A DNA stretch of 64,000 nucleotides, from assembly GCF_000429965.1 (NCBI RefSeq), contig NZ_AUCW01000014.1, positions 118,026-182,025 on the forward strand, in the 5' to 3' direction. Every line of letters begins with the position of its first letter. The first letter of the stretch is position 1. The DNA is from Desulfogranum mediterraneum DSM 13871 (GTDB lineage: Bacteria; Desulfobacterota; Desulfobulbia; Desulfobulbales; Desulfobulbaceae). The position numbers were made by a program, and so were the translations under genes. Shown here piece after piece: positions 51,250-61,154 of the stretch. The notes under the pieces were generated by a model, which made no database searches, had not been told where the DNA came from, and worked only from the letters and a program-made list of their open reading frames with translations.

Positions 51250-53919
51250 ATGGTCAATGTTGATATCAAGTCCCTGCTCCTCCACTTGAACAGCTTCTGC
51301 ACCAACGGCCTCCAGGCTGCAGCCGGACTGTCGGTCTCCAGAACCCATTACGAGGTGACCGTTGAACACCTGCTGATGAAGTTGCTGGAAGACCCCCATG
51401 GTGACTGGCCCCTGATCCTGGAAAAAAACGCCATAGAGGCCGGGCAGCTCCGCCAGGCCCTGGAGGAGGTACTTGAGGAGTACCAACACGGTAACTCCGG
51501 CAAGCCGGTCTTTTCCCCGATCCTGCTTGACCTGGTTCAGGAGGCCTGGCTGATCGCTTCCATCGATTTGGGCGATGCCAGGATACGCTCCGGGGCCATC
51601 CTGACCGCCCTGCTCTCCAAGCCTGCCTACTACTCCTCGGGCCGATACATGGATCTCCTCCGCCAGATCAACCGGGAGGAGCTGCTCAAGAATTTCTGGA
51701 CCATCACCAAGGCCTCCAGCGAGGCCGCAACAGCGGCGACGGGCGAGGCCGCCCCCCCCTCTCCCTCCGGAGGGACCAGGGAGGGATTTCTCCACCGTTT
51801 TTGCATCGACTTTACCGAAAATGCCAGGCAGGGCAAGATCGACCGGGTCTTTGGCAGGGACAAGGAGATCAGGCTGATGATCGATATCCTCTCCAGGAGG
51901 CGGAAGAACAACCCCATCTGTGTCGGTGAGCCAGGGGTGGGCAAGACAGCGGTGGTGGAAGGGTTGGCGCTGCGCATCGTTGAGGATGATGTCCCTGAAC
52001 GGCTCCAGGGGACCAGCCTGCTCGGTCTGGACATGGGTCTCTTGGAAGCCGGTGCCGGGATGAAGGGGGAGTTTGAGAACCGCCTGAACGGGGTCATCAG
52101 CGAGATCAAACAGGCCGCCACCCCGATCATCCTCTTCATCGATGAGGCCCACACCCTGATCGGCGCCGGCGGTGCCGCCGGCGGCGGTGATGCCGCCAAC
52201 CTGCTCAAACCCGCCCTGGCCCGGGGAGAACTGCGAACCGTTGCCGCCACCACCTGGAGCGAATATAAAAAATACTTTGAAAAGGATGCGGCCCTGGCCA
52301 GGAGATTTCAGCTGGTCAAGCTGGCGGAACCGGACACCGCCACCACCACCCTGATCCTGCGGGGCATCAAGGCGGGCTATGAACAGAGCCATAAGGTGAT
52401 CATTCGTGATGACGCCGTCCAGGCGGCCGCAAGCTTTGCCAATCGCTATATCCAGGGACGTTTTTTACCGGACAAGGCCATTGATCTTTTGGATACCTCC
52501 TGTGCCCGGATCAGCATCAACCTCAGTGCCAAGCCGCCTGCCCTCGAAGATATGGAACGCTCCAGCGCGGCCCTGAAGCGGGAGCAGCAGGCCATGGAGC
52601 GGGATCAGGAAAACAATATCAACATCGACCGGGAACGATATCAGCAGCTCCGGGAGGAGATCAGCCTCCAGACGAGCCGACATGACGAGTTGGAGGCCCG
52701 CTGGCTGCAGGAACAGGAGGCAGCGCTGGCCGTCCTGGAGCTACGGGAACAGCTGCATCGTTTCAAGGAGGAGGCGGAGCCTGTGCCCAGCCAGGAGAGC
52801 CAGGGGCAAGCGGCCCCTCTGTCCGGGGAAGCGGCGGCCCTGAAGCCCAGGTTGGCAGCGGCTGACCAGGCACTCAGACAGGTCCAGGGCGACAGCCCGC
52901 TGATCCAGATTGAGGTGAACCCGGATGTGGTTGCCCAGGTGGTTGCAGACTGGACCGGCATTCCCCTGGGCAAGATGCTCAGGGATGAGGCAGAGAGTAT
53001 CGTCAACTTCGAGGCGCTGATGGCAGAGCGGATCAAGGGCCAGGACCATTCCCTGACAGCCATGGGGGAGGTCATCCGGGCCGCCAAGGCAGGGATAAAG
53101 AATCCGGAACAGCCCATGGGGGTGTTTCTCTTCACCGGCCCCTCCGGGGTGGGTAAGACCGCCACCGGACTTGCCCTGGCAGACCTGATCTTTGGCAGCG
53201 AAAAAAATGTGGTCACCATCAACATGGCTGAATTCCAGGAACGCCACACCGTCAGTCGCCTGATCGGTTCCCCGCCCGGCTATGTCGGTTTTGGTGAGGG
53301 CGGCATGTTGACCGAGGCGGTTCGCCAGAACCCCTACTCCATCGTCCTCCTCGACGAGGTGGAGAAGGCCCATCTGGAGGTGCTCAATCTCTTTTACCAG
53401 GTCTTTGACAAGGGTATCCTCACCGATGGCGAGGGCAAAGAGATCAGTTTCCGTAACACCATCATCATCCTGACCTCCAACCTGGCCACCGATGTGATCC
53501 AGGAGATGACCGCAACTGAGGACAAGCCACCCATGGAGGCGGTGATGGGGGCAGTGCGACCCATGCTCTCCCAATACTTCAAACCCGCCCTCCTGGCCAG
53601 GACCACGGTCATTCCCTACTACAGCCTCAATCGGGATGCCATGGAAAACATCGTGGCCATCAAGCTGGCCAAACTGGAGGAGATGCTCCGCCGCAACAAC
53701 AAGATCCAGCTGGAGTACAGCCAAGGGGTGATTGAGCAGATCGTTGCCCGCTGCACCGAGGTCGAGACCGGGGCCAGAAACATCGAATACATCCTCAATG
53801 GTAATGTCCTCCCTCAACTGTCGCGGGAGATCCTGACCCATATGAGTGACGGGGAAATGCCCTCGGCCGTTAGCTTGGATACAGACCAAGAGGGTGAATT
53901 TACCCTTACCTTCGCCTAA
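51250..53919 (+). CDS. clpV: T6SS sheath-disassembly ATPase TssH (ClpV)
   Basis: 889 residues, an AAA+ double-ring unfoldase. The N-domain (1-150) binds the TssC N-terminus. NBD1 has GEPGVGKTAVVEGLAL (about 226-241) and ILFIDEAHTLIGAGG. A coiled-coil middle domain spans about 430-520. NBD2 has GPSGVGKTATGLALAD and the GYVG pore loop (SPPGYVGFGEGG). It lacks nothing essential. It recycles contracted sheaths. GGAGG is not seen, but AAGGGG precedes the ATG. Confidence 0.97.
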   Translation: MVNVDIKSLLLHLNSFCTNGLQAAAGLSVSRTHYEVTVEHLLMKLLEDPHGDWPLILEKNAIEAGQLRQALEEVLEEYQHGNSGKPVFSPILLDLVQEAWLIASIDLGDARIRSGAILTALLSKPAYYSSGRYMDLLRQINREELLKNFWTITKASSEAATAATGEAAPPSPSGGTREGFLHRFCIDFTENARQGKIDRVFGRDKEIRLMIDILSRRRKNNPICVGEPGVGKTAVVEGLALRIVEDDVPERLQGTSLLGLDMGLLEAGAGMKGEFENRLNGVISEIKQAATPIILFIDEAHTLIGAGGAAGGGDAANLLKPALARGELRTVAATTWSEYKKYFEKDAALARRFQLVKLAEPDTATTTLILRGIKAGYEQSHKVIIRDDAVQAAASFANRYIQGRFLPDKAIDLLDTSCARISINLSAKPPALEDMERSSAALKREQQAMERDQENNINIDRERYQQLREEISLQTSRHDELEARWLQEQEAALAVLELREQLHRFKEEAEPVPSQESQGQAAPLSGEAAALKPRLAAADQALRQVQGDSPLIQIEVNPDVVAQVVADWTGIPLGKMLRDEAESIVNFEALMAERIKGQDHSLTAMGEVIRAAKAGIKNPEQPMGVFLFTGPSGVGKTATGLALADLIFGSEKNVVTINMAEFQERHTVSRLIGSPPGYVGFGEGGMLTEAVRQNPYSIVLLDEVEKAHLEVLNLFYQVFDKGILTDGEGKEISFRNTIIILTSNLATDVIQEMTATEDKPPMEAVMGAVRPMLSQYFKPALLARTTVIPYYSLNRDAMENIVAIKLAKLEEMLRRNNKIQLEYSQGVIEQIVARCTEVETGARNIEYILNGNVLPQLSREILTHMSDGEMPSAVSLDTDQEGEFTLTFA

Positions 53920-53977
53920 GGCGGGCTGCGCTCCAGCCAAGGGGCGTCGAAAACAGTGAGCACTGTCTGGGAGCAGT

Positions 53978-56341
53978 ATGAACTATCTTGTTGAGAAAAA
54001 ATTTTCTTTCCAGTCAAAGGCGGTGGACCGGGAAAGCTTTGGCGTGGTCAGCTTCAGCGGCACAGAGGGGCTTTCCCGGCTCTATCACTTTGACATCACC
54101 CTGGTTGCCGAGAGCGCTGATCTTGATATGGACGGGATCATGCAGGAACCGGCCTCCTTTTTTATCCATCGGCCCGACGGCAGCAGGGTCCCCTTTCATG
54201 GCATCATCGCTGAATTTGAGCTGATTCGGGCGGTCGGCCCCTGCTATCTCTATCGAGCCCTGCTGGTGCCGAAGCTATGGCGCCTCACCCTGAGCCACCA
54301 CAACCAGATATTTTTAGACCGTAGCGCAGAAGATATCATTGCCCAGGTATTGCAGGACGGCGGTCTCTCCACCCTGGATTTTGAGTTCAGGTTGCAGGGC
54401 AGTTACCTTACCTGGGAGTATGCCTGTCAGTATGCGGAGAGTCACTATGCCTTTATCTGCCGCTGGATGGAGCGCAACGGGATCTACTTTTTCTTTGATC
54501 AGGGCAAGGAGAGCGAAAAGCTGATCATGACCGATTCCAAGCTTGCCCATGTCCCCTCGGGCCAGGGCAGCGATCTCAGCTACGCACCGGTCTCCGGCCT
54601 GGAGGCCGCCCACCTTGACGAGGCTATCCAATCCTTTGTCTGCAAGAGACAGCTGGTTCCCCAGACCATCACCCTGCAGGATTACAATTACCGCAAGCCC
54701 TCCCTTGCAGTCCGGGGCAAGGCCCAGGTCACGGCCTCCGGCCACGGTGAGCAGTACTACTATGGCGACCATTTTCGTACCCCGGAGGAGGGCGACAAGC
54801 TTGCCAGGATCCGGGCCGAAGAGATGGCCTGCAAGGCGCAGCAGTTCCATGGCGCCTCCACCGTTCCCTACCTGATGCCCGGTTACACCTTCTCGCTCCA
54901 GAACCATTTCCAGCAAAAGATGAACAGCGCCTACCTTACCCTGAGGGTGGAACATCAGGGAAACCAGGCCTCCTCTCTGCTCAGCGGGATCCAGGAGCAA
55001 CTCACAGGATATGAGCTTGAGAGCGTCTACAGCAACACCTTTTCTGCCATTGCAAGCGAGGTCCAGTTCCGGGCTGAACGGACCACCCGGCGACCACGCT
55101 TCCATGGCACCATCAACGGCCGGATAGACGGTGCGGGCTCGGGCCAGTACGCAGAGCTCGATGAGCAGGGACGCTACAAGGTGATCCTCCCCTTTGACCG
55201 GGCCGAGCGGCAGGGGGGCAAGGCCTCGGCCTGGGTCCGGATGCTCCAGCCCTATGGCGGCAGTGATCATGGAATGCATTTCCCGCTCCACAAGGGCTGT
55301 GAAGTGCTGCTCACCTTTATTGACGGCAATCCTGATCGACCGGTGATCGCCGGGGCAGTGGCCAACCCGGACTCCCCCTCCCAGATTACCAGCGCCAATC
55401 AGACCATGGCCAAGTTGACCACCTCCGGGGGCAACAAGCTGCATATCGAAGACAAGACGGGCAGTGAGCGGATCCTGATGCATAGTCCCCAGCAGGGCTC
55501 CTTTGTGAGGATCGGTGCACCCAATGATCCCATGGTCCGCCCTCTGCCGAGCGGGACCTCCGCAGCAACCAGTGGAGGGAGCGGGGAGAGCGGATCGGCC
55601 CCAGGGAATCCGCCGGCCGCCGGCACAGAGGCAGCAGAAAAAGCTCCGGAAGGCAGTGAGGAGGGCGGTGCCGGCTGGAAATTCAAGACCATGGAAAAGG
55701 ACAAGGAGCACTTCGGGATCCACCTGGCCACCGACGGTTTGATCGATGTGGAGGCAGCCACGGAGAACAAGGTGATCCTGGGCGAAGAATCCACCACCAT
55801 CGTGGGAGAGGAGTTCCACCTCAATGTGCTTGGTTATCAGCATGTGGTGTTGGGAGTGGAGTCGAGTTTTGTGATCGGAGGGGTTACCCATTACCACTTT
55901 CCCAGCAAGTGGACCCTATCTGCCGACCACAAAAAAATGCATGAGATGGAGACCAACATCTCTACCCAGGCCCTCTTTATCAGTGACAGCCATGAAAAAA
56001 TAATGGCCAACAAGGTGGCCATCTATGAAAATTCCGATAAGATCAGCGAAAATGAGACCGCTATAACGGCAGAGCGGCAACGCATCACCGAGAACGCCAC
56101 CGAAATCAACGCCACCAAGGAGTCCCTGGCTGCAGAGACCACCAGCATCCGCGGTGAGGTAACCAGGATCGATGAGAATGTCTCTGATCTCAACGCCTCC
56201 AAGATTTCGATGAGCGCGGAAATAACCAAGATGCACAGCGAAATCAACGTTATAGACGGAGAATTGAACCATGTTATCGGCGAACAGGCTAAACTTTCAG
56301 GGGAAAGCAACTATATCGTGGCCATGTTTATCATCATATGA
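53978..56341 (+). CDS. vgrG: T6SS spike protein VgrG with long heptad-repeat tail
   Basis: 787 residues. The gp27-like part (1-360) includes ESHYAFICRWMERNGIYFFFDQG. The gp5 OB fold (about 380-470) has DEQGRYKVILPFDRAERQGGKASAWVRMLQPYGGSDHGMHFPLHKGCEVLLTFIDGNPDRPVIAG. After the needle strands comes a Gly/Ser/Pro/Glu-rich linker (about 525-565), then a second beta-rich stretch, and from residue 647 to 779 nineteen 7-residue units, each opening with I, L, M or V. The last eight residues are IVAMFIII. No enzymatic domain is visible, so the tail is probably structural or an adaptor-binding site. It overlaps the next gene by ATGA. Confidence 0.96.
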   Translation: MNYLVEKKFSFQSKAVDRESFGVVSFSGTEGLSRLYHFDITLVAESADLDMDGIMQEPASFFIHRPDGSRVPFHGIIAEFELIRAVGPCYLYRALLVPKLWRLTLSHHNQIFLDRSAEDIIAQVLQDGGLSTLDFEFRLQGSYLTWEYACQYAESHYAFICRWMERNGIYFFFDQGKESEKLIMTDSKLAHVPSGQGSDLSYAPVSGLEAAHLDEAIQSFVCKRQLVPQTITLQDYNYRKPSLAVRGKAQVTASGHGEQYYYGDHFRTPEEGDKLARIRAEEMACKAQQFHGASTVPYLMPGYTFSLQNHFQQKMNSAYLTLRVEHQGNQASSLLSGIQEQLTGYELESVYSNTFSAIASEVQFRAERTTRRPRFHGTINGRIDGAGSGQYAELDEQGRYKVILPFDRAERQGGKASAWVRMLQPYGGSDHGMHFPLHKGCEVLLTFIDGNPDRPVIAGAVANPDSPSQITSANQTMAKLTTSGGNKLHIEDKTGSERILMHSPQQGSFVRIGAPNDPMVRPLPSGTSAATSGGSGESGSAPGNPPAAGTEAAEKAPEGSEEGGAGWKFKTMEKDKEHFGIHLATDGLIDVEAATENKVILGEESTTIVGEEFHLNVLGYQHVVLGVESSFVIGGVTHYHFPSKWTLSADHKKMHEMETNISTQALFISDSHEKIMANKVAIYENSDKISENETAITAERQRITENATEINATKESLAAETTSIRGEVTRIDENVSDLNASKISMSAEITKMHSEINVIDGELNHVIGEQAKLSGESNYIVAMFIII

Positions 56342-59300
56342 AGATCTATAAACCCAACAGCTATGGCTTTGCCCTCAAATCCTTTGGCCTCGGGGGAAAG
56401 ACCTATCTCACCTCAACGATCCAGGTTTTTTTCGACCTCACCAGCCCGGAGACGATCCTGGGTGAGCAGGAGTTGTGGCAAACCCTGCCCGCACAACTGG
56501 GGACAGCTACCCTGGCAGACCTGGGCTTTCCCAAGCCCCATGGCGAGGTCCTGGTCACCGGGAGCTGCTTTGCTCCGGGCCGGGAGGCGGTGAGCGCCTC
56601 TGAGGTAGAGCTACGGCTCGGTGAGTTGCGCAAGAGGCTGCTCGTCTTCGGCAACCGCAGCTGGCAGCCTGGCAATATTCCCTCCCACCCCCACTCCTTT
56701 GTCGAGCTGCCGCTCAGCTGGAACAACAGCTTTGGCGGACCGGGATATGAGCGTAATCCCCTGGGCAAGGGCTACCCGCCGGCCGGCGGAGCAGGCCAGC
56801 CCCAGGTTCTCCCCAACATTGAAGATGGGGCAGCCCTTGTCGGCTCGCCCCGTGATCGCCCGGAACCCGCCTGTTTCGCCCCCCTGGACCTGAGCTGGCC
56901 GCAACGCTTTGCCAAATGCGGCACCTATGGAGGCAACTGGTTGGAGGAACGCTGGCCATGGTTCCCGGATGACTTTAACCCGGAATTTTTCAACACTGCC
57001 CCGGCAGATCAGTATATCAGCGGCTTTTTTCAGGGAAACGAGCCGCTGGAACTGATCAACATGCATCCGGACCTGCCCCTGATCCAGTCACACCTGCCCG
57101 GGCAGCGGCCCCGCTGTTTTCTGACCCGCAGGAAAACCCTCTCCCCGGATGGAGAGAGCGAATTCATAGAGCTCCATCATCAGCTCGATACGGTCTGGCT
57201 CTTTCCCACGGTTTTACGCGGCCTCCTTCTCTACCGCGGCACCCTCGAAGTCCTGGATGACGAGTATGCGGATATCGAGCGGATCTATGTGGCTGCCGAG
57301 CAGCTGGATGGTGAAGCCCACTCCATAGAACACTACTGGCAGGAGCAGAAGCGCTTTTGGGATCGCAGTGTGGATATCGACCTGGCCCCTCTGGAAAAGG
57401 CCAGGACCAAGGTCAGCACCATGCTCAAGAAGATGCGCCGGCTGCCCAAAGAGGTCGAGCAGGCCAAGCTCAAGGCCATGGGCAAGGCTCCGCGCATGCA
57501 ACGGACCCCTGCAGAGCTGGCGGCTGCAGCCCAAAAAAACATTGCCAACAGCCATGGGCTCCTGGACGACCAGGAGGCCATGGCAAGGAGAATGCATGGA
57601 CAGTATGGCCATCTGGTGGAGATCGACCTGGGCATGTTCCACCGGATGCGCCAGACCCTGAACAGGGTACACTCCAGAATCGACACGGTCCTGGCAAAGG
57701 CGGCTCAGGCCCAGGAGCAGGGCGCCGCGGTCCAGGCTGAGCTCTCCAAGACAATCCGTGCCCGGATCCCGGCCGCAGAGCTGGACAAGGCCAGGATCGA
57801 CCCGGATGATCTCCTCCCCGGGAAGAAGAAAAACCCCTGGCATGACCATGGCTTCCCCTTGGTGATCCGGTGGCGAAAAAATCTGGAAGCGGCTGAGGAG
57901 CAGCAACGGCAGCTGGCTGCATTGGGCTTCAGCCGCCAGACCATCGAACAGGGCTGGCTGGGACTCAAGGAGCAGCCCTCCGCAGAGGAGATGGCCGCCT
58001 GGGACGAAGAAGAACAGACGGTAGAGCTGCCCCCTGGCTGGGTCATCCCCAGGTTCTTTGAGGCAACCCTGATCTCGGTGGCGATCCGCGCGGAGCTGCG
58101 CTCAGGCCGGCAGGAGCTGCTCATCCCGGGCTCCCAGGCCCCGCCGCTCTTCCTACCGGCCCTGGAGGAGAAGGCTCCACTGATCATTGTCCCCGACGAG
58201 CTTGAGGCCCGACTGGTCGAACAGGAACTGGGAGACTGCTGTGCGGTGCTGGCCCTTGGCGCACCCTCCAGCCAAGCAGATCCGGTGGCCCGGGAGGCCC
58301 TGGAAAACGCGCCCCAGCTGCTGGTGGTCCTGGCTGAGGAGGAGATCGGTACAGAGGCCGGCTGGGCTCCCTGGCTGGAGTTCGCCCCCCATGCCCGGGC
58401 CGTCCCCCTCCCGCCTGGGCAGGATCTCTATGATCTCCACCGGGAAAGCGGGCTGAGACCCTGGCTGATGGCACAGCTGCCCGAGGGCTTTGCTGCGGCC
58501 CACCATGTTGAGCTCTCCCTGCCTGAAACGGGAAAGATTCCCCGGGGATCGGTCCTGGAGGGTCTGGTTCTGCCCAAAGTTGATACCAAGGCTATGGTCA
58601 GGCAGTTCAGCAGCGAGCTCAAACAGTTTCACCAGGCAGATATTGCTGCCCTGGAGGCGGGCAATGACGCGCTCCAGGACAAGGCCAAGACAGCACTCCT
58701 TGCTGCCGGCCGGGATCCGGCCCTGCTCCACCGGCAACAGCCGTCGCCGACCACTCCTGCCCGGAAGGGTGAAGAGATCGCTGCCAAGCTCCTTCACCAA
58801 GCTGATCGCCTGAAGGGGCAGGGAAGCTTGAGCCCTGGGGTGGAAGAGCAGCTGAAAGAGAGCGCCTCCCAGGCCCGGGCCATGGGAGCAGCGGGCGAAC
58901 AACGCTACCAGGCAGGCATCGAGAGGCTGGCTGCCGCAAAAGAGCAGCTTGCCCAGGTCAAGGCCGGGGCCCTACCGGAAAAGATCCGGGAACCGTTGGC
59001 GGCCAGGGGCATCGATTCCGAGCGTCTAAAAAAACTGAGCAGAGCAGAGGTCCAGGCCCGCTGCCAGCAGGGTCTGGGCCTGGCCGATACCAATATCTCC
59101 GGGCTCGATCTTTCAGGGATGGACCTGAGCGGGGTGGACCTCAGTCACGCCCTCTGCAGAAAAACCAGCTTCAAAAAGTGCAGGCTCCAGGGCGCTCTCT
59201 TTGAGCAGACCATCGCCCAGGAGGCTGATTTCAGCGAAGCTGACCTGAGTAACTGCACCATGAACAAGGCCCTGATGAACAGGGCAAGGTTTTCCAGGAC

Positions 59301-60027
59301 CCGTCTTGATACCAGCAGCATCAGCCAGTCCCTCTTTAAGGGCGCAGTGTGCAGTGGGGCCTCTTTTTGTCAGACAGCGATCTCCATGTCCATCTTTCAG
59401 AAGGCGGACTTAGCCGGCAGTTGCTTTGAGCGCGCCACCATCGAGATGTCGCTCTTCTCCGATGCCAAGGCCACCGAGGCCTCCTTTGCAGGGGCCCAGC
59501 TGAAGAAATGCCTCTTCAAGAAGACCGTGCTGGACCGGGTCGACTTCTCCGGAGCCTCTTTCCCTGCCACCCTGTTCCACGGTGCCCAAGGCGTGGAGGT
59601 CTGCTTCAGGGGCGCAGACCTCAGCAGGGGACGGATGGCAGGTGCAGCCCAGTTTCCGGGAGCAGACTTCAGCGGGATCACCATGGAACAGGGCAGCTTT
59701 CTGGACAGCAACCTGCGGGAAACTGATTTCAGCGGGGCATCCATCCACTCCTCCCTCATGGAACGGTGCGACTTTTCCCAGGCCCAGCTCCCGGCCATCT
59801 CTGCCCAAGAGACCAGGTTTAAGGGATCGAATTTTGAACAGGCCAACCTGAGGGGCAGCAATCTCTACGCCAGCTCCTTTAAAAAGGCGCGCCTGGTTGA
59901 AGCAGACTTAAGCGGCAGCAACCTCTTTGCAGCGGACTTTTTTAAGTGTACCACCGGCAAGACCGACTTTACTGGTTCCAATTTAAAACGAACCCTTCTT
60001 CACCAGCGCACAGAGTTCTTGAAATGA
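56338..60027 (+). CDS. DUF2169 adaptor fused to pentapeptide repeats
   Basis: 1229 residues. The N-terminus (1-320; KSFGLGGKTYLTSTIQVFFDL, LPLSWNNSFGGPGYERNPLGKGY, LDLSWPQRFAKCGTYGGNWLEERWPWFPDDF) is DUF2169, a T6SS-associated family found beside VgrG and PAAR genes. A helical Arg/Lys/Glu-rich region follows (350-560), then an alpha/beta stretch (about 590-760; APLIIVPDELEARLVEQELGDCCAVLALGA) loosely like TOPRIM folds, another helical part, and pentapeptide repeats from about residue 915 (LDLSGMDLSGVDLSHA...) to the end. It probably loads cargo onto the spike. The middle part could be the cargo, but no known toxin motif is seen. Confidence 0.85.
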   Translation: MKIYKPNSYGFALKSFGLGGKTYLTSTIQVFFDLTSPETILGEQELWQTLPAQLGTATLADLGFPKPHGEVLVTGSCFAPGREAVSASEVELRLGELRKRLLVFGNRSWQPGNIPSHPHSFVELPLSWNNSFGGPGYERNPLGKGYPPAGGAGQPQVLPNIEDGAALVGSPRDRPEPACFAPLDLSWPQRFAKCGTYGGNWLEERWPWFPDDFNPEFFNTAPADQYISGFFQGNEPLELINMHPDLPLIQSHLPGQRPRCFLTRRKTLSPDGESEFIELHHQLDTVWLFPTVLRGLLLYRGTLEVLDDEYADIERIYVAAEQLDGEAHSIEHYWQEQKRFWDRSVDIDLAPLEKARTKVSTMLKKMRRLPKEVEQAKLKAMGKAPRMQRTPAELAAAAQKNIANSHGLLDDQEAMARRMHGQYGHLVEIDLGMFHRMRQTLNRVHSRIDTVLAKAAQAQEQGAAVQAELSKTIRARIPAAELDKARIDPDDLLPGKKKNPWHDHGFPLVIRWRKNLEAAEEQQRQLAALGFSRQTIEQGWLGLKEQPSAEEMAAWDEEEQTVELPPGWVIPRFFEATLISVAIRAELRSGRQELLIPGSQAPPLFLPALEEKAPLIIVPDELEARLVEQELGDCCAVLALGAPSSQADPVAREALENAPQLLVVLAEEEIGTEAGWAPWLEFAPHARAVPLPPGQDLYDLHRESGLRPWLMAQLPEGFAAAHHVELSLPETGKIPRGSVLEGLVLPKVDTKAMVRQFSSELKQFHQADIAALEAGNDALQDKAKTALLAAGRDPALLHRQQPSPTTPARKGEEIAAKLLHQADRLKGQGSLSPGVEEQLKESASQARAMGAAGEQRYQAGIERLAAAKEQLAQVKAGALPEKIREPLAARGIDSERLKKLSRAEVQARCQQGLGLADTNISGLDLSGMDLSGVDLSHALCRKTSFKKCRLQGALFEQTIAQEADFSEADLSNCTMNKALMNRARFSRTRLDTSSISQSLFKGAVCSGASFCQTAISMSIFQKADLAGSCFERATIEMSLFSDAKATEASFAGAQLKKCLFKKTVLDRVDFSGASFPATLFHGAQGVEVCFRGADLSRGRMAGAAQFPGADFSGITMEQGSFLDSNLRETDFSGASIHSSLMERCDFSQAQLPAISAQETRFKGSNFEQANLRGSNLYASSFKKARLVEADLSGSNLFAADFFKCTTGKTDFTGSNLKRTLLHQRTEFLK

Positions 60028-61073
60028 AACGAGAAGACGTCCTCCAGGCCATCGCCAACAACCTGACCATCAGGGGCCGGGACCTCTCCGGCATCGATCT
60101 GGCCGGGGCTGATCTGTCCGGCGGCCGTTTTGAAGATATCGATTTTAGCCGGGCAGACCTGCGTGAGGTTCGGATCCTCAAGACCGGCCTGAAGAACTGC
60201 AACTTCGCAGGGGCACGCCTTGACGGCACCGACCTGACCATGGTCAATCTCCGGAAGATGAACCTGAAAGGCGCCTCCATGCAGGGGGTCAGGCTGGACA
60301 AGACCCAGCTCCAGCATGCTGATCTGAGCCAGACCGACTTCCAGGGCACCCTCTTCTCCTGGACCTGTCTCCAGCATGCCGACCTGGAGGGAGCCAAGCT
60401 GGCGGGCTGCCGCTTTGAGAAGGTGATCTGCAACCATGCCTCCCTCAAAAACGCGGATCTCCGGGGTGCTGATCTCAACAAAACCGTGTTCAAGGACTGC
60501 GACCTGAGCGGCACCCGCTTCGCGGGCTGCAGTTTTCATAAGATCTATCTGGGCCTCTGCAACCTGCGCGGTCAGGACTTCAGGGATGCCAGGTTTTCCA
60601 CCGTCAATGTCGACCAGTCCGATCTCCAGGAGGCGCTGTTCTCCAATGCCGATATCGCCTACTCCAACTTCTCCGGCTCCAACCTCAGCGGCGCGGACCT
60701 GAGCGGGATACGGGGCGGCAAGGCCATGTTCAAGGGGGCCCTGCTCCAGGGGGCCAAGCTGGAACAGGGCTGCCTGCAGAACTGCTATTTCGGTGAGGCG
60801 GATCTCACCCTGGCCAACCTCAGGGGCGCAGACCTGACCCACGCCATCTTCACCAGGGCCTGCCTGCGCGGTGCCAACGGCTCCGATGCCAACTGCACCT
60901 TTGCCGATTTTTGCCATGCCGATCTTTCCGGGGCTGATTTTTCCAGAGCCAACCTGCACATGGCCAGGATGCACAAGACCGTGGAGGAACACACCATCTG
61001 GGAGGGGGCCCTGACCGCCACCATCCGGGGGCTGGACCAGGATCTGGCAGAGGCAGAGGCGTGGCCTGGCTAA
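60024..61073 (+). CDS. Pentapeptide-repeat protein
   Basis: 349 residues from ATG 60024, which overlaps the previous stop (ATGA). Nearly the whole length consists of A(D/N)LXX-type five-residue repeats (residues about 15-325, e.g. RDLSGIDLAGADLSGGRF), predicted to fold as a right-handed four-sided beta-helix. The first 12 residues and the last 25 are outside the repeat. Function unknown; in this setting it is probably a structural part of the VgrG/DUF2169 assembly and not a gyrase-protecting MfpA-type protein. Translation is coupled to the fusion gene that ends in the same repeat. Confidence 0.85.
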   Translation: MKREDVLQAIANNLTIRGRDLSGIDLAGADLSGGRFEDIDFSRADLREVRILKTGLKNCNFAGARLDGTDLTMVNLRKMNLKGASMQGVRLDKTQLQHADLSQTDFQGTLFSWTCLQHADLEGAKLAGCRFEKVICNHASLKNADLRGADLNKTVFKDCDLSGTRFAGCSFHKIYLGLCNLRGQDFRDARFSTVNVDQSDLQEALFSNADIAYSNFSGSNLSGADLSGIRGGKAMFKGALLQGAKLEQGCLQNCYFGEADLTLANLRGADLTHAIFTRACLRGANGSDANCTFADFCHADLSGADFSRANLHMARMHKTVEEHTIWEGALTATIRGLDQDLAEAEAWPG

Positions 61074-61154
61074 ATACCGGCTTTCCAGGACGCTGTCAGG
61101 GAAGAGTAAGAAAACAGTGGCTGCAGGGTAGTAGGCCTGCACGCTCTCATCGAG

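Noticed and set aside
54314..55897. 527-residue minus-strand open frame opposite vgrG
   Set aside because: VgrG is certain on the plus strand; this is an antisense shadow without a start context.
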